From the NCBI GenBank assembly GCA_963281255.1, contig OY725491.1, forward strand, positions 558,001 through 622,000: a stretch of DNA of 64,000 bases. The letters run 5' to 3'. Below, one piece after another: positions 57,440 to 64,000 of this stretch. The position numbers and the translations under genes were made by a program. The notes beneath the pieces were generated by a model, which was not told where the DNA came from, searched no databases, and worked only from the letters and a program-made list of their open reading frames with translations. The DNA is from Aphrocallistes beatrix. Its lineage: Eukaryota; Porifera; Hexactinellida; Sceptrulophora; Aphrocallistidae. Numbering within the stretch: the first letter of the stretch is position 1; the number at the start of each line of letters is the position of its first letter.

Positions 57440-57605
57440 CCAATGAACCTTATTGTTTACTTCTTCTAAGTCTGTATTTATTTATGTAAATATATTTGTT
57501 GATCGCTATACTGCGTTTAGGAAGTGTTTTGCATTTCTAAAAAAGATTCTCGTCTCAAACTCACTTCTCTCCCTCAAGATATTCTCTGTCGTCCTACAGC
57601 TGCGA
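57440..57605 (+). pseudogene. Relic of the glycosyltransferase gene, fragment 1
   Basis: 'cacttctctccctcaagatattctctgtcg' matches the sense strand of the PA14 glycosyltransferase (LLSLKIFS-coding stretch), on the opposite strand to the two main copies. The preceding 100 bp also occurs at 58860-58960, so this relic was itself duplicated. Confidence 0.6.
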
Positions 57606-57847
57606 ATGACTAGGGCGAGGTTAGAACCTTTAAGGCAAAGTACTCTGGACATTAATACACATGAGCTCTGGACTCTAAAGTAAGAGCACATTTGCCTTGA
57701 ATGCCTGGGTGCATTGCCTTAAAGTCCAGAGCACATTTGTCCTAAAATCCATATTAAAATCCATATGACTTGAGGATGATTTTATATTTGTTGCCAAATT
57801 ATCTCTAGTTCCTAAATTTTACAAAATTATGTCAATATATATATATC

Positions 57848-58231
57848 AGAGTTGCACGCGGGCCGAAATTTGTAACCGCGGCCCGCAATTTTAAGTTAAC
57901 CCGTCCCGCACTAAATTATTCGGCCCGCAAGAAGCCCGAATAAATATTTTTGGCCCACTTTGTTAGTTACTAATTATAGAGAGACACTTAGGGAATCCTT
58001 TTGGGAGTGAGTTTCTGCAAACACAAATAAGTAGAAACTGACAAAGTTTCATTTACGTAAGTATTCCTTAATTGATACCTTGTGATAATTAAAAACATCG
58101 TCTCGGTTATCATCGCGGGGAGTCCTGACAAGATTTCCGGCCCGCGAAGCCCGCAAACTATTAAATTCGGCCCGCACGGCCAGCGGGCCGATAAGAAAAG
58201 TCGGCCCGCAGCCCGCGTGCAACTCTAACAT
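57848..58231. mobile_element. AGAGTTGCACGCGGGC-ended element
   Basis: Inverted ends CAGAGTTGCACGCGGGC and GCCCGCGTGCAACTCT; the interior has many 'ggcccgc' motifs near both ends. Target duplication not resolved. Confidence 0.65.
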
Positions 58232-58489
58232 GTATTCTAAACATTTGAATTTGTCTTCAACTGGAGGAAAATTGAAAAAGATTGGTTATAAAAATAGAAA
58301 AGAATAGAAGAATAACAATTAGGATGATCACCAATAAAGTGAAACATATCTAGAATTCATGTAACCTATCTATCTGACAGTACATTCTCAAGCTATTCTG
58401 TCTCAAAGAAGCTAACGCTATTACTTAAATGATAAATTTTCTAAAAAACTAACTAAGAACGTAAATATGCAGAAAGTCAAAAGTTAGAA

Positions 58490-58693
58490 TTAAGTTTGGT
58501 AATCGATGAATATCTGAAGATCACCACTACTCACAGAACCTCTACCACCAGATTTTAGTCTCCACATCTCCACCTCTTCACTGTCTGTGTAAGGAACGTA
58601 GCTGATACGAGTGCCTTGTGTTTCGTAGTAATTCAGTATTCCACGTCCGAACTCGTTCCATACATCCTTCATGATCTTCTGACACCCGGACAC
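58490..58693 (-). pseudogene. C-terminal relic of a VLIG/GVIN-like GTPase gene
   Basis: The frame encodes KIMKDVWNEFGRGILNYYETQ and ISYVPYTDSEEV, matching the last 50 residues of the larger gene at 60311. It has extra residues before the stop, and nothing upstream matches. Confidence 0.7.
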
Positions 58694-58944
58694 CCTCTAT
58701 ATTTAGACTATAGATGTCAATATAATTCTACTAATATTATCCAACGACAGTATATCTTTTATCGGGAGTGAATTTATTTATTCAGTGAGTGTGTATTTCT
58801 GGATGCTTTAGAATAGCCAATGTTTGGTAAACATGTAAACTCATTGTGCGCTCCTTCCAAGTCTGTATTTCTTTATGTAAATATATTTGTATAATCGTTA
58901 TACTGCGTTTGGGAAATGTTTTGCATTTCTAGAAAAGATTATCG

Positions 58945-59435
58945 TCTCAAACACACTTCTCTCCCTCAAGATATTCTCTGTCGCCTTACAGCCTTGAAGA
59001 TGCATAGGAACACTTGGAACACTTCATTCACTTTCTCGTAGCACATCGCAATCTCCCGGGATACGGACAGTTCGCTACACGGACTAGAATTGATTGGTGT
59101 GAGAGTGGGCATTTTGGAGATTATTTTGTATAAGAACAAAGAAAAAGTGAGCATTTTGAGTTTGAAATAATATTAAATGGCACGCGAGAGTGGTATTTTT
59201 ATTTCGTGAGGGGTAGGTAAAGATCATTTATTGTTTTTTAGAATGAATGGGAGAATAAAAGTGAGGATTCAATAATTTGATTCAAAAAATATCAGCGACG
59301 AAACTTCCGTTAGTTACATTACATTTTCTATTAAAAGTGTCCGTGTAGCGAACTGTCCGTATCCTCAATCTCCCACAGATGTTGCGAGAGTTTGTTTAGA
59401 ACATGGAACGAATCTAAGTTGAAACAGATTCTTTG
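58945..59435 (+). pseudogene. Relic of the glycosyltransferase gene, fragment 2, interrupted
   Basis: Sense-strand match over 58960-59057 and again 59366-59435 (gttgcgagagtttgtttagaacatgg..). A 308-bp Mutator-like MITE splits them. Several frame breaks; inverted relative to the two main copies. Confidence 0.7.
59058..59365. mobile_element. Mutator-like MITE inside a glycosyltransferase relic
   Basis: Inverted ends GGATACGGACAGTTCGCTAC (28 bp in all) with exact 9-bp target duplication CAATCTCCC (59049-59057, 59366-59374). A 9-bp duplication is typical of Mutator-like transposases. The interior is the reversed 18.1-kb core. Confidence 0.85.
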
Positions 59436-60310
59436 CAAGTTCTTTCAGAAGGAAATAATTAGCTAGAGTTGAATAAGCTACATGTAGCTTTGGATAATAA
59501 ATATTTTCTTTTATCAAAGAGTTTCTTTCATTGCATTTTTAACAATTCGATATAGTAGAGAATGCATGCGGGATATTTAGATCCTTTTTTGCTTTTAAAT
59601 CTCTATTTAATATTTTTCTCTCATGAGTCACTATGTTCTTCACTTTTATGGAAATAACTTTGAAGACGATCATGATTTTTTGAGTCACAAATAAATAATT
59701 TTTGTGGAAAATAAATACGTGTACATTCTATACTTAAAATAATTTCTGTGAAAAGTGAATATATTCTATACATGTGATGTGATATTTGCTATTGCCATTC
59801 ATGATTGCTTGATTTCCGTATGGCAATTTATAGTAATCTCATTAGGAACATCCTATAAGTTTGTTAGTTCGTTACAAAAAGGTTGAATGTGATTAAACGA
59901 GCGGAAACTTCAAATTAAAAGGTGCATGCCCCAGTTGTATCCAGAGATAAACTCAAAATCTAGCTACGCCGCATCATATAGCACTGAGTATTTTACATTT
60001 TTGGTTTAAACCTGAATTTATTGTGAGCATGTATTGACTGAGTTAAATCGAGACTTGTTGGCAACAATTAAATAAAACGAACTATTTATTACAATAAAGG
60101 TCTCCTGTCAATGGGGGCGGTGAACCTACAATAACTACACTGCAAAGAAAAACTAAGAAATAATAAAGTAAATATGCAAAGAAGCAAAACTAACTCACAC
60201 ACTTATTAACTCTAAAGGAACTAATCCTATGGCTAGCAGAACCTAATACTAAAAGAGAAATTCTCTGACTGGTTCCTAGACCCTAACTAAGTAAAATGTA
60301 TCTGTAAAAA
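59436..60310. other. Intergenic, 3' of the VLIG-like gene
   Basis: AT-rich with no recognised gene or element; TTTATT motifs (AATAAA on the - strand) occur but none can be assigned as the polyadenylation signal. Confidence 0.4.
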
Positions 60311-62425
60311 TCACATTTTGTGATGAATGAAAATCTGGTGTACTTCTGCATATGTCGTATAAGGGACAAATGTGATTCTCGTTTTCTCTTTTTCGTAGTA
60401 GTAATTGAGAATACCCTTGCCAAACTTGTTCCAGATGTCTTTCATTAATTTTTGATTAGAGAGTTGCTTGGATCTGTATTTCTCATCATCAGGAAGATAC
60501 CAGTTCCATTCCTTGCCACATCTGTCTTTGAACTCTCCCCACTTTATTGCACCACTCGGCAAGTATATCTGAGTTTGATCTTGATAAATATCGCACATGA
60601 ACAAGACTGCTGTGTTATATTTGTCTTTATTCCAGACCTTACCTCCCATTGATGAGATCTGATGTCCTGTTTTGATTTGACACTTTCCCTCATTTGTGTG
60701 GATTTCTCTCTCACAGAACTTACCACAGCTAGGACACTGAGAAGGACAACCGATCATATTAGTTTCAAAGTCACTTTTTAGAGACGCAATCATCTCCTGA
60801 AACTCATCTTTTCCCAACTGAATGCAATATTCTCTTAGATGAGATTGGAAATGTCTGACATAGTTCTGAATATTGAAAATTAATTCACCATCGTTGAACA
60901 TTTTTGTACTATCGAGTCTTTTAAAAGTGTCCGCATCCAAGATCAACTCAGTTGATTTGCAGCACAGAATATTAATTTTGCAGACCTGAATATCCAAGCC
61001 ACCAATTGTTGAGATACCAGAAATATACTTTTTGAATTCTTCTGGAGTCACTGTAGGATCCAAGTACATTTTAAGATACTTAACCATTGCTTTGAATGGT
61101 ATTTCTTTGCCAATAGAATAATCATATTTTTTAGTCATTTTAATTAACTCAAAATTGTTGTCAGAATCAAACTTTTTCATAAGTTCTTCTTCAGTTTTAC
61201 TCTTAGCACCCTCTAGGGATTCGTTATCTGTAGAAATCTTAATTAATTTTTTGAGAAGTTCACTCAGCACATCTATTAAGGAGGACAGCTTTTCCTTAAA
61301 AGCAATCTTCACATTCCTTGAAATAATTTCATAGAGTTTCTCTTCTACTCTCCACCATATTTCAAGGAATGATTCCTTTAATACTTCATTTCTATTGCAA
61401 ATATACTGAACAACGAAATGATTGACATCAGTGACTTCAATGCCAGGATTTTGATACAAACATCTTGCCATATGTTCATCTGCTATAGAAATAATGCTTT
61501 CATGAGAAAAAAGTTCTTTTCTATCACTGAGATATCTTTTTATATTCTGTAGTTCAGAAGTTTTCAAGCCGCTTTTGACCGATTCGATAAAGTCTAAAGC
61601 GAATTGTTTGGACATTTTTTCATCACTTTTCGCCATTGTATCTCGATTCCATGTTCCTCTGGTCATTTTTCGATTTTCAATTTTTTGGAAAAAATATTGA
61701 AGAAGATCAGTTTTTTTAAATTCTTTCTTAGATTGATTTTCTCGTCTTTTTGTTAGTTTTTTCTTCCAGAGGGACTTGAATGCATACGCAAAGACTAATC
61801 TAGACAAAGTTCTCTCAGCAGTGTCAGATAAAACAGCCTTTATGTATCCAATCTCATAGTTGAGTAGTCTTATCCTGAAGTACAATGCATGAATAATCTG
61901 TTTCACAACTACATGAGTGACATCAGTATTAGTTTCTAATATTGTTATGACGTCAGATGAAATGTCGTTGATGAACCTCTCCCATGTGCTGGTCTTCATA
62001 TCATCTGGATTTCTCAGTACAGATGTCAGTAAAGTTACTTGAGTTTTATAATTAGGTTTCCAAATAATATCAGGGTGGCTCTCTAACCCAGAGCAATATT
62101 TTATGAGACCATGGCAATCATTAGGAATCCATTTTAAAGGATTTAACGTTGTACTTGTAGTAAAGTACATGCTACGCCATTTTTTTTCTATATTGTACAA
62201 AGAATCTTGGCCTAAGTAATCATATTTTGGTCTTCCATTGTATGGCATCATCTCCTCAATCGGAGAATGATACTCAGTCAGAGGATAGATTAGTCTTTCT
62301 GATTGATGGAACTTGAATGGATTATGAAATCTATATAATAATTCATCTTTGGTAATTTCAATAAAAGAATTCATATTGAAATTCAGGTTACTAAACATAG
62401 AATAAATCGTTTGCTTGGTTTCCAT
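60311..62425 (-). CDS. GVIN1-like: VLIG/GVIN-like GTPase, middle and C-terminal part
   Basis: 704-residue frame, mainly alpha-helical and Lys/Glu-rich. The C-terminus carries CPSQCPSCGKFCEREIHTNEG with later HQISSMGG, the Cys/His-rich module that ends very large interferon-inducible GTPases. After that come MKDIWNKFGKGILNYY and FVPY. The frame overlaps the GTPase-domain frame (62391-64000) by 35 bp in a different phase. Family members are one long exon, so the two are most likely one gene with a single-base shift near 62400-62430; a small intron is the alternative. The listed start Met is probably not a true start. Function in invertebrates is unknown; in vertebrates the family is cytosolic/nuclear and interferon-induced. 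Confidence 0.8.
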   Translation of the reverse strand: METKQTIYSMFSNLNFNMNSFIEITKDELLYRFHNPFKFHQSERLIYPLTEYHSPIEEMMPYNGRPKYDYLGQDSLYNIEKKWRSMYFTTSTTLNPLKWIPNDCHGLIKYCSGLESHPDIIWKPNYKTQVTLLTSVLRNPDDMKTSTWERFINDISSDVITILETNTDVTHVVVKQIIHALYFRIRLLNYEIGYIKAVLSDTAERTLSRLVFAYAFKSLWKKKLTKRRENQSKKEFKKTDLLQYFFQKIENRKMTRGTWNRDTMAKSDEKMSKQFALDFIESVKSGLKTSELQNIKRYLSDRKELFSHESIISIADEHMARCLYQNPGIEVTDVNHFVVQYICNRNEVLKESFLEIWWRVEEKLYEIISRNVKIAFKEKLSSLIDVLSELLKKLIKISTDNESLEGAKSKTEEELMKKFDSDNNFELIKMTKKYDYSIGKEIPFKAMVKYLKMYLDPTVTPEEFKKYISGISTIGGLDIQVCKINILCCKSTELILDADTFKRLDSTKMFNDGELIFNIQNYVRHFQSHLREYCIQLGKDEFQEMIASLKSDFETNMIGCPSQCPSCGKFCEREIHTNEGKCQIKTGHQISSMGGKVWNKDKYNTAVLFMCDIYQDQTQIYLPSGAIKWGEFKDRCGKEWNWYLPDDEKYRSKQLSNQKLMKDIWNKFGKGILNYYYEKEKTRITFVPYTTYAEVHQIFIHHKM

Positions 62426-64000
62426 TGTAGTACATTATTCCAAAAAGTGAGTACAAATCTGAAAAGTTTGCATGACATTCACGTAGTTCTTCTTCATGGT
62501 CTTCAATACCGAAAGTTTCATTCCAAATATCTTCAAACACTTTTACTTGTTGCTCCTTACTTAAAGGCAAGTATTTGTCTGCATTTTCGATAATTGCTTT
62601 CTGAAAATGGTCCATACTTTCCGAAATATGGATTACTGTCAATCTAGAACTGATTGCTTCTTTAATCTGATCTTCATGCTGCTTTCTCACTACGTAAATC
62701 AACCGTCTGATATTCGAAGAGGTTTCATTACAAATATGTTGCGTCTTTTTTAGAAGGTAATCGTTTTTGCAGATTGTAGAAAATTCTCTCAAGCATTCAT
62801 TTTGATATTTGATAAAAATCTCATCAAATTTGACCATAGCTTCAGCTAAAACGATATTAGGGTCTGTAGATGTTTCTATGCCGTTTATTTCCGTGCGGAT
62901 ATGTCGCACTTTTTCTGTAAATTCTCCTTCATGACTGTAAATATGATTTTTCATTAATTTAGTAGCAATTTCTCCGAGTTTATTACTACACATTAACTCT
63001 TCAATATTTCTGTACTTGACGATACCATGATACTTTATAATGGTGTCCCAGATAACACCTGCCATCTCCATCCACTCACTCATGTTCTGGAAAGGAGCAC
63101 TGTCATCTACTGGCATATGATCTAGTTGATCTATAATGGCCAGTCTTAGATTAGTGCATTTGTCTGCAAATGCAAATGTTGGAGATATTTTAATAACATT
63201 AGAGTGGAATAGTTTTGCACCAGGTTTGTTCATTTGTAGGGAATTAAAGGCAGAAGGTAAAATGAATAAATTTTCTCTAGAAACTTGTATCAAATCTGAT
63301 ATTTTAACTCCGGTCTCTATGAGACCAGATTCAGAATTGAGTTTCTCCATGAGGAGATTGATGGCATCGAGATGTTTGTTAGGATCTGGATCTGCTTGTT
63401 GGTTCAGAACGAAGAAGATCTTAGGAGCTTTCACTTTACTAACTTTAAGACGATTCAGAGAGTAAGCACATATTTGTAACAGATTCTGCATTTCACTTCC
63501 AATGTCTCCTTTAATGTTAATTATGACGACTTGGGACACAGCCAAGCAGAATAGAACCATCGTCCTGTCAAAGTGGATCATAGAAGTGTCCTTGATGTCA
63601 TCTCTCTCAATAGCATCCAGTCCTTCTGTGTCGAGGATTAGGAAGGATTGAGAGAGGTTGACAGGTCTATCCAGTTTGGAAAGAGATCCATATATTCCTC
63701 TCGTACATCTGCCAACACTTGTTAGGAATTTACAACCGAAACAATAGTTTAGAAGCGTTGATTTGCCAGAACTCTGAGGACCCAATATACTCACTACAAT
63801 CGGAGCTGGTTTTACTTTTATAGTTTTACCTTTGTTTATCTTTTTGAGGGATTCTTCTTGTTTAGAATAGAAATTGGACAAAAGTGAATCGATGTCTTTA
63901 TTGAAGAATATCAAATTATCTCCATCGATGAGTTCAAATGCCTCACCACTTCCAACATGTTTGCTAAAGTTCGCTGCAAGCAATTGTTTGTATTTTTCTT
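62391..64000 (-). CDS. GVIN1-like: VLIG/GVIN-like GTPase, GTPase domain, runs off the window
   Basis: The frame is open through the window edge; no ATG starts it here (63983 is a TTG), so the N-terminus lies to the right. Conserved lead GEAFELIDGD, then P-loop GPQSSGKSTLLN, switch I RCTRGIYG, G3 LDTEGLD, and a G4-like FVLNQQAD, all in the order of the GBP/VLIG/septin-like dynamin superfamily. After the GTPase fold (about 300 residues) comes helical sequence with IWNETFG near the end. It stops at 62391 in the frame where the neighbouring downstream frame takes over. Confidence 0.85.
   Translation of the reverse strand, partial: EKYKQLLAANFSKHVGSGEAFELIDGDNLIFFNKDIDSLLSNFYSKQEESLKKINKGKTIKVKPAPIVVSILGPQSSGKSTLLNYCFGCKFLTSVGRCTRGIYGSLSKLDRPVNLSQSFLILDTEGLDAIERDDIKDTSMIHFDRTMVLFCLAVSQVVIINIKGDIGSEMQNLLQICAYSLNRLKVSKVKAPKIFFVLNQQADPDPNKHLDAINLLMEKLNSESGLIETGVKISDLIQVSRENLFILPSAFNSLQMNKPGAKLFHSNVIKISPTFAFADKCTNLRLAIIDQLDHMPVDDSAPFQNMSEWMEMAGVIWDTIIKYHGIVKYRNIEELMCSNKLGEIATKLMKNHIYSHEGEFTEKVRHIRTEINGIETSTDPNIVLAEAMVKFDEIFIKYQNECLREFSTICKNDYLLKKTQHICNETSSNIRRLIYVVRKQHEDQIKEAISSRLTVIHISESMDHFQKAIIENADKYLPLSKEQQVKVFEDIWNETFGIEDHEEELRECHANFSDLYSLFGIMYYNGNQANDLFYV

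Larger units (their letters stand above)
55088..57440. other. Intergenic upstream of the intact glycosyltransferase
   Basis: AT-rich. It holds a foldback element (55541-56196), a pogo-like MITE (56347-56526), the duplicated block at 56913-56997 and a GGGCATGCCTAAT-ended element (57110-57290). No promoter motif can be placed with confidence. Confidence 0.5.

Overview
This is a window of animal (metazoan) nuclear DNA. Three things show it: long genes cut into many short exons with consistent GT-AG introns, animal-specific protein families, and AT-rich introns packed with DNA-transposon debris. The families are compatible with an invertebrate, and a sponge or cnidarian-like animal would fit, but I cannot fix the phylum from sequence alone.

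Layout. (1) 509-34711, + strand: a complete inositol 1,4,5-trisphosphate receptor gene, which I resolve into 42 coding exons. All are phase-consistent and give a protein of 2,643 residues. (2) 36879-44299, + strand: a complete villin-like gene of 8 coding exons and 816 residues, with six gelsolin repeats and a C-terminal headpiece. (3) 46811-49353: a Tc1/mariner-like inverted-repeat element with a broken Ty3/Gypsy protease/reverse-transcriptase fragment inside it. (4) 49600-55087, - strand: two near-identical intronless PA14 + B4GALNT3/4-type glycosyltransferase genes in tandem. The distal one (53090-55087) is intact; the other carries a one-base frameshift. Relics of further copies lie at 57.5 and 58.9-59.4 kb. 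(5) 58490-64000, - strand: a very large interferon-inducible GTPase (VLIG/GVIN)-like gene. It runs off the right edge, is split between two frames, and has a C-terminal relic downstream.

The first two genes make a Ca2+-release channel and an actin-bundling protein whose family is Ca2+-regulated. They are same-strand neighbours, and nothing in the sequence shows joint regulation. The right-hand third is a duplicating region of glycosyltransferase and GTPase copies.

Mobile DNA dominates the non-coding sequence. One MITE family, with ends TACAGTCGACTCCGCTTAAT, has about 22 copies, all left of 41 kb and nearly all in introns. Several hAT-like elements have exact 8-bp target duplications. One of them duplicated the splice donor of IP3-receptor exon 1, and another is filled with a 17-bp minisatellite. 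Mutator/foldback-like elements share one core but carry different ends. The most interesting protein-level signal is a His in place of the conserved Asp of the IP3-receptor selectivity filter (GGGIGH instead of GGGVGD/GGGIGD).
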